The position numbers were made by a program, and so were the translations under genes. This document shows positions 36,278 to 45,916 of a DNA stretch of 64,000 nt, in pieces. Source of the DNA: Candidatus Nitronereus thalassa (GTDB taxonomy: Bacteria > Nitrospirota > Nitrospiria > Nitrospirales > UBA8639); NCBI RefSeq assembly GCF_032191465.1, contig NZ_JAQOUE010000001.1, forward strand, positions 2,294,001 to 2,358,000. The letters run 5' to 3'. The notes under the pieces were generated by a model. It saw only the letters and a program-made list of their open reading frames with translations. It had not been told where the DNA came from and ran no database searches. Each line of letters opens with the position of its first letter. The first letter of the stretch is position 1.

Positions 36278-36638
36278 GATTATTCCTCCTTTCTCCAATT
36301 GCTTTTTTTGGCTCTTCCGGGGACTGTGTGAGGCAATCCATGAACATGGCGCATTGCCTAGAAGGCCCGATGAGGGTTTGCGCAGTATTTCTGTGGGGTA
36401 GCCGCGCCATCTAATGGCGCCTCTGGCACGCGTGAGAGAGCAGCATGAGATGCTGCCGCGACAAAATCCCGATGAAGAGGCATCATAAGATGCTGCAGCT
36501 GTCCCGAAAAAGGCATTCTTCCCTCTTATTTATGTCCAAGGATGATAATAACGGCCATATCTTTACCCCACACAATTTCCTGATGAGCCCTTTTGATATT
36601 AGCACCCTAAACCCAACCGAAGACTGAAACTTGCATTA
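36278..36638. other. Intergenic region filled by a REP-like element
   Basis: About 360 bases between two minus-strand genes; the central part is repeat copy 2 (36398-36502). No gene seen. Confidence 0.4.
36398..36502. repeat. REP-like palindromic element, copy 2
   Basis: Three hairpins in a row: GCGCCAT-CTA-ATGGCGC (36404-36420), GCAGCAT-GAG-ATGCTGC (36440-36456) and GCATC-N4-GATGC (36480-36493). Begins GTAGCCGC and ends GCAGCTG, the same frame as the other copies. Confidence 0.75.
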
Positions 36639-37052
36639 TCAAAAACTTCTGGCCGGTTGCTCTTGTGTGTCAATCATTCCAGAAAGAGACCTGGTTGATT
36701 CGGGCTGACATGCCGATTGAATGGCACATTCCAACGGACCGAGATTCGATTCGCCGCCAATCACTTGATCCACCCCAAGCCGAAGCGCTTCTGAAATCAT
36801 CGGACTGACGGAAATTCCTCCCATCAGGATGATCTTTCCTGCATAGCCGTCCTCCCGAAGTCGATGCAGGATGTCCATGCCACTTGGTTCTTTCACATAG
36901 AGATCCAACACGACGACACATGGCACGTCTCGCTGTGCATGCTGAAGGCCTTCCTCTCCATCGCAGACCAACGTACAGCGGAACCTTTTGTAATCCAGCC
37001 ATTTCTTTAAATAGCGACCGAATTTTTCGTTTTGGGTGATAATGAGCACCAT
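36639..37052 (-). CDS. Receiver-like protein lacking the acidic pocket
   Basis: 137-residue CheY-fold protein. The phospho-acceptor position is kept (VVVLDLYVKEPSGMDIL), but the usual Asp pair after the first strand is replaced by ITQNEK and the conserved Lys near the end is not evident (IGGESNL). It is therefore likely a degenerate or phosphorylation-independent receiver. AGGAGGGCGTC precedes the ATG. It lies 83 bases downstream of a canonical receiver gene on the same strand. Confidence 0.8.
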   Translation of the reverse strand: MVLIITQNEKFGRYLKKWLDYKRFRCTLVCDGEEGLQHAQRDVPCVVVLDLYVKEPSGMDILHRLREDGYAGKIILMGGISVSPMISEALRLGVDQVIGGESNLGPLECAIQSACQPESTRSLSGMIDTQEQPARSF

Positions 37053-37135
37053 GACGCCCTCCTAGAAATGCCGTGAAGGGTGAAACCTCGTAAATCCCGA
37101 CAACCGAATTTTTTCTGTGCCCTGGTGTGAGGGAC

Positions 37136-37642
37136 CTATGCGACTTCCTGTTGTCGGATTCCCATTCTGACTTTAGGAGCTCCGCCCCATTCAAGTGACT
37201 CTCGGTTCTTATCTGGAACAAAACATCGCTCACATTCGGCATGTAAGGTTTCGAGGGTAAAGGGCTTTACGAGAAATCCTTGCGCACCTTCATTTTGCAT
37301 CATTCGTAGCCTATGGACATCGGCTCCACCCGACATCACGATGACGGGCGTATGATCGCCTCTCCAACGGAGCTCATCCAACATCGTTGCCCCGTCCATC
37401 ATTGGCATGTCGAGATCTAGAACAATCCCATCAACGTGTTCGGTCCTGAGCCGATCCAATCCTTCCCGTCCATTGCTTGCGGTGACCACCTCACATCCCC
37501 AGTCTTGTAAGAGTTCCCACAATGCGCTGGCAATTGACGATTCATCTTCAACCACTAGGATATTTTTTACGCTGGTTCGGTGCGCATGGGCAGCTGACTG
37601 ATACCCTCCTTCTTTTTGTCCCGATGCCTGTGCCGATTCCAT
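37136..37642 (-). CDS. Response regulator receiver protein
   Basis: 168-residue protein with one receiver domain (about 27-140): acidic pair in LVVEDESSIAS, acceptor Asp in GIVLDLDMPMMDG, Ser in VIVMSGG and Lys in FLVKPF, all canonical. No output domain; the C-terminal 30 residues are unassigned. CCAAGGAGGACAAT before ATG 37642 decides the start over longer frames. Its promoter carries operator copy B. Confidence 0.88.
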   Translation of the reverse strand: MESAQASGQKEGGYQSAAHAHRTSVKNILVVEDESSIASALWELLQDWGCEVVTASNGREGLDRLRTEHVDGIVLDLDMPMMDGATMLDELRWRGDHTPVIVMSGGADVHRLRMMQNEGAQGFLVKPFTLETLHAECERCFVPDKNRESLEWGGAPKVRMGIRQQEVA

Positions 37643-37689
37643 ATTGTCCTCCTTGGGGGGTTGAAGATGCTCACTCATCGTGCAGAGAC

Positions 37690-37735
37690 AAAATAGCGAA
37701 GCAGGCAGTATGAAAAGAACTAGGTAGAACCCTAG
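37690..37735 (-). promoter_or_regulatory. Predicted operator-promoter B (CTAGG-N6-CCTAG)
   Basis: Minus strand: CTAGGGTTCTACCTAG, then TTCTTT, an 18-base spacer and TATTTT. It lies 78 bases upstream of the receiver gene start at 37642. Confidence 0.65.
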
Positions 37736-37793
37736 TTTATGCACAAAAAAATACTTGAAGCGATGGGGAAGGGGTGTGAGGGGGGTCTCAAAC

Positions 37794-38435
37794 CTACCGT
37801 GCCGCTAAACCATGATTCATGGCATATTTGGTCAATGCCGCGGTAGTATGAATACCTAATTGATCCATAACCCTGGCCTTATGAAACTCCACCGTCTTCA
37901 CGGAGATGTTCAAGGCAGATGCGATTTCTTTAACGGAATGGCCTTCCGCGAGAAGTTGCAGGACCTCGCGTTGCCGAAGCGTGAGAGATCCAAGTTTCAA
38001 GGATTTGCCGGATGAGGTCTCGGATAAAATAAAGTCATCATGGGGAATAAGCGGGGTGAGATATCTGCGGCCCTTCAGCACCATCATGATGGCTTCCTTG
38101 AGTTCTGAAGCCGCGGACCGCTTCAACAGATAGCCAGATCCGCCGGCATCAAAGGCTTCGCGGGCATAGGTGGCATCGGCATGCATCGTGAGGAAAATCA
38201 ACTTGCATTGTGGGAGCAGTTTCTTAAGCTGCCGCGCGGCCGCCATGCCATTTAACAAGGGCATGGAAATATCAAGGATGATTACATCCGGCCGATGCCG
38301 TTGCGCGACTTCCAACAAATCCCGTCCATTTTCCGCGGTGGCCACGACGTTGAACCCTTCCCCTTCCAATAACTTCTGCAAGCCTTGGAGGACCAGGGGG
38401 TGGTCATCGGCTAATAGTATCCGTGCGGACTGCAT
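37794..38435 (-). CDS. NarL/FixJ-type response regulator
   Basis: DNA-binding regulator of 213 residues: receiver (about 4-120; DD in LLADDHPLV, acceptor Asp in VIILDISMP, Lys in YLLKRS) and LuxR-type helix-turn-helix (about 148-205; LTLRQREVLQLLAEGHSVKEI). About half identical to the regulator at 38590-39231, so the two are paralogs. It has its own promoter with operator C, suggesting autoregulation, and lies downstream of the kinase-regulator operon. I infer that it and its paralog bind the CTAGG operators. Confidence 0.93.
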   Translation of the reverse strand: MQSARILLADDHPLVLQGLQKLLEGEGFNVVATAENGRDLLEVAQRHRPDVIILDISMPLLNGMAAARQLKKLLPQCKLIFLTMHADATYAREAFDAGGSGYLLKRSAASELKEAIMMVLKGRRYLTPLIPHDDFILSETSSGKSLKLGSLTLRQREVLQLLAEGHSVKEIASALNISVKTVEFHKARVMDQLGIHTTAALTKYAMNHGLAAR

Positions 38436-38491
38436 GAATGATTTCCCTTCCTGGAATTTTACCCATCATAAATCTTCCATACCTATTGACC

Positions 38492-38536
38492 TTTCTAACG
38501 CAAAATCCAGAAAAACAGGACTAGGTAATTCCCCAG
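38492..38536 (-). promoter_or_regulatory. Predicted operator-promoter C (CTAGG family)
   Basis: Minus strand: CTGGGGAATTACCTAG (one mismatch in the distal half), then TCCTGT, 17 bases and TAGAAA. It lies 86 bases upstream of the NarL-type regulator at 37794-38435 and after the end of the paralog gene. Confidence 0.6.
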
Positions 38537-38589
38537 GTATCGAAGAAATTTCTGCTAGGTAGCATCCAAGCACAAACTAAACCCATGGG

Positions 38590-39231
38590 TCACTCTGGGG
38601 ACACTATGCCCTGAGCAATAGCATATTTGGTCAACTCGGCGGTGGTGTGAAGATCTAACTCCCGCATAATATGGGACTTATGAAACTCCACGGTTTTGAT
38701 GGAAATGTTGAGAATGGTCGCAATATCCTTGGTGGATTTCCCCTCTGCGACAAGTTGAAGCACCTCTCGCTGACGGGGAGTCAACTTGTCCGAAGGCACG
38801 GGGGACGGGGTTGAGGTCTGCAAACATGAATCGAGGACCTCTTTAGTAATCGCCGGAGTCATGTAACATTGATCCTTGAGTACGGCATGAATCGCTTGGA
38901 TCAGTTCTGACCCGGCCGATCGTTTAAGCAAATATCCCGACGCCCCGGCGCGAAAGGCTTCGTTCGCGTAGCTGACATCCCCGTGCATGGTCAAAAAAAT
39001 CAGCTTGGTGGTGGGGAGCAGTTTTTTGAGTTGACGAGCCGCGTCCAACCCATTGAGTTTCGGCATGGAAATATCAAGGACTATGACATCCGGTTCCAAG
39101 CGTGTGGCCATCTCCACCAAGGCGCGACCATCTTCTGCTAACCCGACGAGATCAAAATCATCTTCGAGAATTTTTCGTAGTCCCTCAAGAACGAGGGTAT
39201 GGTCGTCAGCCAACAGCACGCGAGCCCGCAT
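38590..39231 (-). CDS. NarL/FixJ-type response regulator
   Basis: 213-residue paralog of the neighbouring regulator: receiver with LLADDHTLV, VIVLDISMPKLNG and YLLKRS, then a LuxR-type helix-turn-helix (LTPRQREVLQLVAEGKSTKDI). The ATG overlaps the kinase stop as TAATG, so it is translated with the kinase and is its most likely phosphorylation partner. No operator copy lies directly before it; transcription would come from the CheB-CheR promoter. Confidence 0.94.
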   Translation of the reverse strand: MRARVLLADDHTLVLEGLRKILEDDFDLVGLAEDGRALVEMATRLEPDVIVLDISMPKLNGLDAARQLKKLLPTTKLIFLTMHGDVSYANEAFRAGASGYLLKRSAGSELIQAIHAVLKDQCYMTPAITKEVLDSCLQTSTPSPVPSDKLTPRQREVLQLVAEGKSTKDIATILNISIKTVEFHKSHIMRELDLHTTAELTKYAIAQGIVSPE

Positions 39232-42200
39232 TATGAAGACTCCCGTGTCAGGGGCACCCACACCGAAATGTTGGTGCCTTGTCCCTTTCGAGAATCTATC
39301 GTCAAGGTCCCGTTCACATAACTCACGCGTTCGCGCATACCTACTAATCCCAATCCAGGTTTGTGATTCCGCACCATCTCAACATCAAATCCCTGACCAT
39401 CATCGGCAATCGAAAGACGCAGCCCATCCTGTGTTCCTGTGAGCTCGATCACGACCTGGGAGGCCTGTGCATGTCGGGCCACATTTCTGAGGCTTTCCTG
39501 TGTGAGGCGATACAGGCACGCCGCAATGTCTTGTGGAATCGATTCCGGAACATCTTGAGTGCGAAAGGTCGCAGGAACATGCGCCCATTGGATAAATTCC
39601 TGAACGAACGATTGTAGTGCAATCTTTAATCCCAGGTCATCTAACACGGACGGATGCAATTGATAGGCTAATCGGCGTATATCATCCGAGATATTCGACA
39701 CCTCGTCATAGAGCCTTGCCAGGGCGGCAAAATTCGGGTCAGTTTCCGCCATGCTCCGTTGAGTGGTTTGAATCGTCAAGGCCAAGACTGCCAGCCGTTG
39801 ATTCATATCATCATGAAGTTCACGAGAAATTCTGCGCCGCTCCTCCTCTTGTGCGTTGACCAGGCGCTTGCCAAGCGCTTGGAGATTTCCCTGGAATCGA
39901 CGAAGGTCCTGCTCGCGTTCCCTCACGGCTTGTTCCGCTTCTATACGAGGGGTAATGTCCAACCCAATGCCACCAATAAGGAGATCTTTTTGATCTCGGT
40001 GAACGGGAAATCCCAATAAGACCCAATGCCGACGTTTGCCCTGGGAATCCAATGTGGTTTCTTCGGATTCCCAAACCCCTCCCTTCATGACCGTATGGGA
40101 ACCTATTTCCTTAAACATTTGGGCAATGTCATGGGGGAACAGTTGCTCATCAGTTTTCCCAAGACATTCGGCCTGTGAACGACCAAAGATTTTTTCAAAC
40201 GGCTGATTCACATACACATACTTCCCACTTCGATCCCTCAGGAAGGCCACCGTGGGGGTATGATCCATAAAGGCTTGAAATCGTTCCTGGCTTTCACGCA
40301 ACGCGCGTTCAATGTTTTTTCGGTCGGTAATATCCACTCCGGTTCCAATAATATGCTCCACTTCGCCCTTGTCATTTTTCAGGACAGAATTGGACCATGC
40401 GATCAAACGCTCCGTCTTGTCTTTGTCCATCCAACGGTTTTCCCCTTGGACGGGGGAATGCCCTGCCACCAACTTTCGAAAGACTTTCTTGACCTGTGGT
40501 AATTCTCGGGAATTAAAGATACCCAAGGCCCCAATATTTCGTCCAACCACATCCTGGTGGGCCAAACCCGTCACCTGTTCGCAGGCTCGGTTAAACCGCA
40601 CGACTCGCCCTTGTCGATCCAGGACGATAACCAAGGCACCAGCCGTCTCAAGCACCGCATTGATAAAATTTCGTTCTTTCATCAGGGCCTGTTCCATATC
40701 TTTTCGATCATGAATATCCTGGTGAACGCCGCTCATACGCAGGGGAGCTCCCTTGCTATCCCGATCCACCACTTTGCCTGTATCCAATACCCATTTCCAT
40801 TTGCCAGACTTCGTGCGCAGACGATACTCGGTCTGGTAAAAAGGTGTGTGACGATCAAGATGGGCTTCCAAGAGCTTCATCACCATCGCCCTGTCCTCGG
40901 GATGGATCATTTGTCGCCAGACTTCGACGGTCGGTTCAATCTCATGCTTGGCAAACCCCAGCATCTTGGCCCACCGTTCGTTAAAGAGCACTTCACCAGT
41001 TTGAATATTCCAATCCCAGATTCCGAGGCGCGCGCCAAACACGGCAAGGTCCAATCGCTCTTGGCTGGCTTGCAGGGCTTCTTCACTCTGCTTTTGTGTA
41101 GTGATATCCGTGATGAATCCCTCCAGAGCCACGACTTTGCCATCTGGCGAATAAATGGGCAGGCCTTGTTCCCAGACCCATTTGAGAGTCCCTTCAGCGG
41201 CGTTGATTCGATAGGTATAATGATACGGCTGCTTTTTTTTGAGTGCAGCTTGGGTATTTTTCCACACACGATCGCGATCGTCAGGGTGGATAACCTGTCG
41301 GCCCCACGAAATCTTGTGATTGCGCAATAAATCCTCAGGCTTGTAGCCAGTCAAGGCGAACGCACCTTCGCTCACGAATTCCAGGGTCCAGTCCCGATCA
41401 TTTCCACAACGATAGGCCATGCCAGGAAGGTTTTTCATTAACGTCGAAATTCTTCGTTGGCTTTCCTGGAGCGCCTCTTCGGCCAATCGCCGTTCGGTGA
41501 TATCGCGTAGGATGACTGTCATTAATTTTTTTCCACCGGTTTCGAATTGGGAGATCGAGGCTTCAATAGGAAATTCTTCGCCATCGGCACGCAAGGCAAA
41601 TAAGGTTCCCAATGCCCCCATGGACCGAGTGGTTTCCCCTGCCTGCTTGAACCGTTGGATATGATCCTGATGCGCTTTCCGTAACGGCGCTGGAATAAAC
41701 TGGTCGATCGTTTTGCCCATCACGACTGAAGATGCACAACGGAATATCCCCTCAGCGGCTTTATTAAACAGCACAATCCGACGCTGCTCATCGACCGTGA
41801 TCACCGCATCCATGGCCGTATCGAGCACGCCACCGAACCAGGCTGTCTGTTTCAGCTTTTCCCGCTCGGCCAATTCTCTTTTGGATAAGTCCATCACGGC
41901 GATTTGAACGATCGGTTCACCTATTGCTTCCCGATCGGTTTCAAGAAGACTTTCCAGCCGGATCATGAGGGCGGAATGGTCCTGCCTGATAGGATTCAGT
42001 TCTAATATTTGTTTGGTCTTAGTTGCCAGGGTGCGTTGGAAATGTTGCCGAAACAGGATTTGATCAGATGGAGAAAAAAACCGATCCAATCGCGACCCAA
42101 TGATGAAGGATCGTTTCGTCCCCAGGAGGTGACTGGCCGTGAGATTGGCTTCCAGCACCGTGCCAGTTGAATCGAGGGTGAGAAAACCTACCGGCGCAAA

Positions 42201-42506
42201 ATCGTACAAATCGCTATAGCGATCTCGCGCGGTTTCGAGTTCGAGTTGGGTGCGACGCAGCTCTTCATTTTGCATCTCCAACTCGATTTGATGCACTTGA
42301 AGTTCATGGATGAGTGTTTGAATGTCCTCGGGGGACATCGCTTTGATCTGCCGACGAGTCGTCGTGAGGGCGGATTCCGCCCGTTGCCGCAAGTTTTTCG
42401 GACTCGCAGAGCCACGGCCTTTTGGCCTTGCAGGAACCTTGGCAGATGTCGCCTGTTTTCTCTTTCGGGCATGTGGAATCTTTTTCTTCACGCCTCTGCT
42501 CTTCAC
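39231..42506 (-). CDS. Six-PAS sensor histidine kinase, NarX-type core
   Basis: Large cytoplasmic sensor kinase, about 1091 residues, no membrane segment. A basic N-terminus and a helical stretch (about 45-80) precede six PAS domains between about 85 and 855. The core is of the HisKA_3 type, with RRRISRELHDDMNQ carrying the phospho-acceptor His, and an HATPase domain with ESLRNVARHA and DDGQGFD. Such kinases pair with NarL/FixJ regulators, and one overlaps its stop codon. The start is the GTG of a GTGA overlap with the CheB-CheR gene; a frame open further upstream lies inside that gene and is rejected; a second GTG at 42491 is possible. Confidence 0.92.
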   Translation of the reverse strand: MKSRGVKKKIPHARKRKQATSAKVPARPKGRGSASPKNLRQRAESALTTTRRQIKAMSPEDIQTLIHELQVHQIELEMQNEELRRTQLELETARDRYSDLYDFAPVGFLTLDSTGTVLEANLTASHLLGTKRSFIIGSRLDRFFSPSDQILFRQHFQRTLATKTKQILELNPIRQDHSALMIRLESLLETDREAIGEPIVQIAVMDLSKRELAEREKLKQTAWFGGVLDTAMDAVITVDEQRRIVLFNKAAEGIFRCASSVVMGKTIDQFIPAPLRKAHQDHIQRFKQAGETTRSMGALGTLFALRADGEEFPIEASISQFETGGKKLMTVILRDITERRLAEEALQESQRRISTLMKNLPGMAYRCGNDRDWTLEFVSEGAFALTGYKPEDLLRNHKISWGRQVIHPDDRDRVWKNTQAALKKKQPYHYTYRINAAEGTLKWVWEQGLPIYSPDGKVVALEGFITDITTQKQSEEALQASQERLDLAVFGARLGIWDWNIQTGEVLFNERWAKMLGFAKHEIEPTVEVWRQMIHPEDRAMVMKLLEAHLDRHTPFYQTEYRLRTKSGKWKWVLDTGKVVDRDSKGAPLRMSGVHQDIHDRKDMEQALMKERNFINAVLETAGALVIVLDRQGRVVRFNRACEQVTGLAHQDVVGRNIGALGIFNSRELPQVKKVFRKLVAGHSPVQGENRWMDKDKTERLIAWSNSVLKNDKGEVEHIIGTGVDITDRKNIERALRESQERFQAFMDHTPTVAFLRDRSGKYVYVNQPFEKIFGRSQAECLGKTDEQLFPHDIAQMFKEIGSHTVMKGGVWESEETTLDSQGKRRHWVLLGFPVHRDQKDLLIGGIGLDITPRIEAEQAVREREQDLRRFQGNLQALGKRLVNAQEEERRRISRELHDDMNQRLAVLALTIQTTQRSMAETDPNFAALARLYDEVSNISDDIRRLAYQLHPSVLDDLGLKIALQSFVQEFIQWAHVPATFRTQDVPESIPQDIAACLYRLTQESLRNVARHAQASQVVIELTGTQDGLRLSIADDGQGFDVEMVRNHKPGLGLVGMRERVSYVNGTLTIDSRKGQGTNISVWVPLTRESS

Positions 42507-45500
42507 GCCTTGCGAATGGTGATATCTTCCATGGCCAAAAGTATCCGTGGCGTCTTGCCCGGCTCTTGAACGATTCGCCGAGCATTCAATAATAATTTTC
42601 GTTTCCCAATCCCAGGAAATTTCTGCTCCATAAGAAAATCCTGGAATGCGGTGTTGTGTGGCAACACTTCCTCCAACAGATGACGCAATTCTGGAACGTC
42701 CCATTCTCCTTGCCCGAGACTATACAGAAGTTTTTGTTCTACTTTGGGAGGAGTAAGCGCGAACGTGCGATAGAAGGCCTGATTCGCGGACACCACTCGC
42801 AAATCTCCATCTAAAATGATTAAGGATTCCCGCACGGCCTGAATAACACTTTGGGCAAATTCCTGTGCTTCCTGGGCGACGAGTTCCGATTGTTTGACCT
42901 GCGTAATGTTCAAGAAGGTCAGCACGAGTCCCTCGATGGTATTCTTGCCAGTCCGATAGGGCAAAATTCTGAGGTAATACCATTGTCCATCCGTGGCCTG
43001 AACTTCACGTTCTTGAAACACCAGCGTATCCAGAACGTGGCGGGCATCGTCGATCAGCTTGGTATCGATTAAATTCTGAACAATATCCTCCAGCGGGCGG
43101 CCCACATCCGTGGGGATGACTTTCACCACTTTTTTGGCTTCCGGTGTGAATCGCTTGATGTTCAGGTCGTTGTCCAAAAAAATGGTGGCGACTTCCAGAC
43201 TGTTCAGCAAATTATGGAGGTCGTCATTGGCATCCGAGAGTTCGTTGATCTTTCCTTGCAATTCCGCGTTGACGGTCACCAGCTCTTCATTCAAGGATTG
43301 CAATTCTTCTTTTGATGTTTCGAGTTCTTCATTCGTGCTTTGTAATTCTTCATTGGTGGACTGCAATTCTTCATTCGTGGATTTCAACTCTTCGTTCGAG
43401 GTTTGCAGTTCCTCGTTCGTCTGTTGCAACCGCTGCTTAGTATAGTGCAACTCCTGAAGCACGCTGGCATCGGGCGTGTGTTTTCTCTTCGCGGTTCCTT
43501 TCGGGGAAGCGGGCGGCTTGGTCACGGCCTTGGGCTCAAACGTGACCATTAAAAACCCGCGTAGCGCTTCGGGGTCCTCAACCCGCTTCACTGTCACGTT
43601 CACCAACTCGTAGGCACCATTGGTTTTGACCCGGACTCCTTCCTTGACCACTGCGTCTTCTTGCCGACTGGCTTGATGAAGGGCGGCGGCCAGCTCATAC
43701 CGCAATCCCTCGCGCGCCATGTTCAGCAAAATCAGATTGGGCTGGCCCTGGGCTGGCTCCAAATACGAGCCGGTCCGGCCATGGATATACACGATCTCGC
43801 CTCGTTCATTCACGATCACACTGGCCGGAGCGTATTCCTCCAATAACATGGTTTCGATCAAATCTGTCAGAGGAGGGGCCGGGCTGACAGGGAAAGGCTC
43901 GGACGCGCTGACAAGCTCGGCCGTGGACTTGCCTTTGCCCACCGAAAACTTTTGCAGCGTGGTTCGATCCGTTTCTCCGGCTTTTCGTTTATACAGTTTC
44001 CATTTTCGATCCACGACTTCAAATAGATGCTCTTCCATGTCGGCAATGGTTTCGGATGAACCCAGAAACAACAACCCGTTTGGGTTCAAGGCGTAATGAA
44101 ACAGAGGAAACAGGCGACGTTGAGTCCGAGCCTCCAAATAAATGAGAAGATTTCGGCACGAGAGGAGATCTAATTTCGTAAAAGGCGGGTCCGTGAGCAC
44201 ATTATGCGGGGCAAAAATCACCATATCGCGGATCTCTTTCTTGATGCGAAAACTATGGTCCTCCTTGGAGAAGAACCGTTGCCTTCGTTCCGGGGTCACG
44301 TCATTGGCGATTCCCGCTGGATACAGGGCTTTCCGAGCCATGTCGATGGCCGGTTCGTCCAAATCCGTGCCAAAAATTTGGACTTGCAGCCTGATGTGTC
44401 GAGTCGTCATGTACTCCCGGATTAACATCGCCAGGGAATAGGCTTCTTCCCCGGTTCCACAGGCCGGGACCCACACCCGGACGTGCTCTCCATCGCGTTT
44501 GGAGTCGAGCAGTAACGGCAGGCCATGTGTGGCAAGGACATCGAAGGCCAGGGGATCGCGAAAAAAACTTGTGACGCCGATGAGAATTTCTTGGAACAGG
44601 GCATCCAGTTCAAAGGCATTGGCCATCAAGTAACGAAGGTATTGTTTGGGGGTTTCGATCTGATGCAGGTTCATGCGCCGCTCAATTCGCCGTCGGATGG
44701 TATTCGTTTTATACAAGGAAAAATCATTGCCCGTCCGATCACGCAGCAAGACGAAAATTTTCTGCAGAATCTGTCCGGTCTCCGTTTCCGGCATAATGGG
44801 GGATGGAACGGGCGTCAGGTACGGCCCTTTGACATAGGACAGTAATTGTTGGGGCATTTCTTGGGGTGGACGCACATAATCCACATTTCCGGTGGCGATG
44901 GCGCTAGTGGGCATTCCCTCATATTTGGCGGAATGAGGTTCCTGCGCCATGGTCATCCCGGATTCCCCTTTAATGGCCTTCAGTCCAAGGGTGCCATCTG
45001 AGCCGGTCCCCGACAGCACAATTCCAATCGCGTGGTGTTTCTGGTCCTCGGCAAGGGAACGGAAAAAATAGTCGATGGGCAAGGGAACACGGTCGGCCGA
45101 CGCCGGCTCCAGCAGATGTAATACTCCGTTCAGAATGGCCAGCTGTTTTCCCGCCAGCGCGAGATAGACGGTGTTGGGTTTGACGGTGACCCCATCCACA
45201 ACTTCCATGACGGGCATGGTTGTGCACTTTTGAAGAAGTGAGGAGAGTAAGCTGGCATGCCCTGGGTGCTGATGCGGCACCACAATAAAGGCCAAGCCAC
45301 TGTCTGACGGCATCTGCGTAAAAAATTCCTCAAAGGCCTCTAAGCCCCCAGCCGAAGCGCCAATCCCCACCATAGGGAATCCATGATCCAGTTCTTTGTT
45401 GACTGGCACCTGGTTTTTCTTTGAAACCCTATTCCCTTTGGATGTATTGGAGGGAAGGGTAGACTGTGGCTTTGTTGATCTCTTTGGCGAAGGTGTCCTC

Positions 45501-45571
45501 TGTGTCACATTCTTCTTCTGAAGTTTCTTGGGACGGGCCTGAGGTTTCATGGGTTTGCGTTTTTCTGCCAT
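42503..45571 (-). CDS. CheB-CheR-PAS fusion protein
   Basis: 1022-residue fusion. A basic linker (1-62) leads to a CheB methylesterase domain (about 65-255; Ser in GASAGG at 71-76, His in VPHQHPGH, Asp in GTGSDGTLG) without a receiver. A CheR methyltransferase follows (about 275-550; SFFRDP and ACGTGEEAYSLAM). A Glu-rich coiled coil of seven-residue repeats (NEELQST type, about 710-790) joins it to two PAS domains. No chemoreceptor or CheA gene is nearby, so it probably acts in signalling other than chemotaxis, upstream of the kinase with which it overlaps by four bases. Confidence 0.94.
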   Translation of the reverse strand: MAEKRKPMKPQARPKKLQKKNVTQRTPSPKRSTKPQSTLPSNTSKGNRVSKKNQVPVNKELDHGFPMVGIGASAGGLEAFEEFFTQMPSDSGLAFIVVPHQHPGHASLLSSLLQKCTTMPVMEVVDGVTVKPNTVYLALAGKQLAILNGVLHLLEPASADRVPLPIDYFFRSLAEDQKHHAIGIVLSGTGSDGTLGLKAIKGESGMTMAQEPHSAKYEGMPTSAIATGNVDYVRPPQEMPQQLLSYVKGPYLTPVPSPIMPETETGQILQKIFVLLRDRTGNDFSLYKTNTIRRRIERRMNLHQIETPKQYLRYLMANAFELDALFQEILIGVTSFFRDPLAFDVLATHGLPLLLDSKRDGEHVRVWVPACGTGEEAYSLAMLIREYMTTRHIRLQVQIFGTDLDEPAIDMARKALYPAGIANDVTPERRQRFFSKEDHSFRIKKEIRDMVIFAPHNVLTDPPFTKLDLLSCRNLLIYLEARTQRRLFPLFHYALNPNGLLFLGSSETIADMEEHLFEVVDRKWKLYKRKAGETDRTTLQKFSVGKGKSTAELVSASEPFPVSPAPPLTDLIETMLLEEYAPASVIVNERGEIVYIHGRTGSYLEPAQGQPNLILLNMAREGLRYELAAALHQASRQEDAVVKEGVRVKTNGAYELVNVTVKRVEDPEALRGFLMVTFEPKAVTKPPASPKGTAKRKHTPDASVLQELHYTKQRLQQTNEELQTSNEELKSTNEELQSTNEELQSTNEELETSKEELQSLNEELVTVNAELQGKINELSDANDDLHNLLNSLEVATIFLDNDLNIKRFTPEAKKVVKVIPTDVGRPLEDIVQNLIDTKLIDDARHVLDTLVFQEREVQATDGQWYYLRILPYRTGKNTIEGLVLTFLNITQVKQSELVAQEAQEFAQSVIQAVRESLIILDGDLRVVSANQAFYRTFALTPPKVEQKLLYSLGQGEWDVPELRHLLEEVLPHNTAFQDFLMEQKFPGIGKRKLLLNARRIVQEPGKTPRILLAMEDITIRKA

Positions 45572-45712
45572 CAGTCATGATCCGAAAATTTTCTAAGGCA
45601 CTGAGATCTTCAAGACGCATCATATCCTTTTTAGATTCTCAAGAGATACCCTTCCCTTCTTATGTTTTCTCTATAAATAGGGAAGGAGCACTAGGGGAAA
45701 AACTTCTTAAAA

Positions 45713-45728
45713 CTAGGAGAAAACCTGG
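45713..45728. promoter_or_regulatory. Predicted operator D (CTAGG family) between divergent genes
   Basis: Minus strand reads CCAGGTTTTCTCCTAG, with a second isolated CCTAG at 45695-45691. It lies between the divergent CheB-CheR gene (142 bases) and the methyltransferase-esterase gene (290 bases). Unlike the other copies no good -10 follows on the minus strand at the fixed spacing; on the plus strand TACCCT sits 23 bases after it. Confidence 0.5.
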
Positions 45729-45830
45729 TTCTTCCCCAATCACTCTCCTGATACCCTCCTTACTGGGAATGGTGAAAAAAGCATGTCCTGAGCAAAGTCG
45801 AAATGGCCGGCAGCCTTGAAAGTATTTTCT

Positions 45831-45916
45831 GTAGCCGCAGCATCTCATGCTGCCTCTTCCTGACGGCAGTAGCAATTGGTGCATCCGCAGAAGGCATTAT
45901 GAGATCGTGCAGCTAC
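45831..45916. repeat. REP-like palindromic element, copy 3
   Basis: Starts GTAGCC, contains GCAGCAT-CTC-ATGCTGC (45837-45853) and ends GCAGCTAC. Lies in the divergent spacer upstream of the methyltransferase-esterase gene. Confidence 0.75.

Noticed and set aside
40557-41330. Plus-strand frame of about 257 codons
   Set aside because: Antisense to the PAS array of the six-PAS kinase.
42507-42704. Upstream extension of the kinase frame into the CheB-CheR gene
   Set aside because: The GTGA overlap gives a normal coupled start; the extension would be a 200-base overlap with an unconserved sequence.
43256-43446. Tandem repeat that might suggest a CRISPR or satellite
   Set aside because: It encodes the seven-residue NEELQST coiled-coil repeats of the CheB-CheR protein; no spacer pattern.
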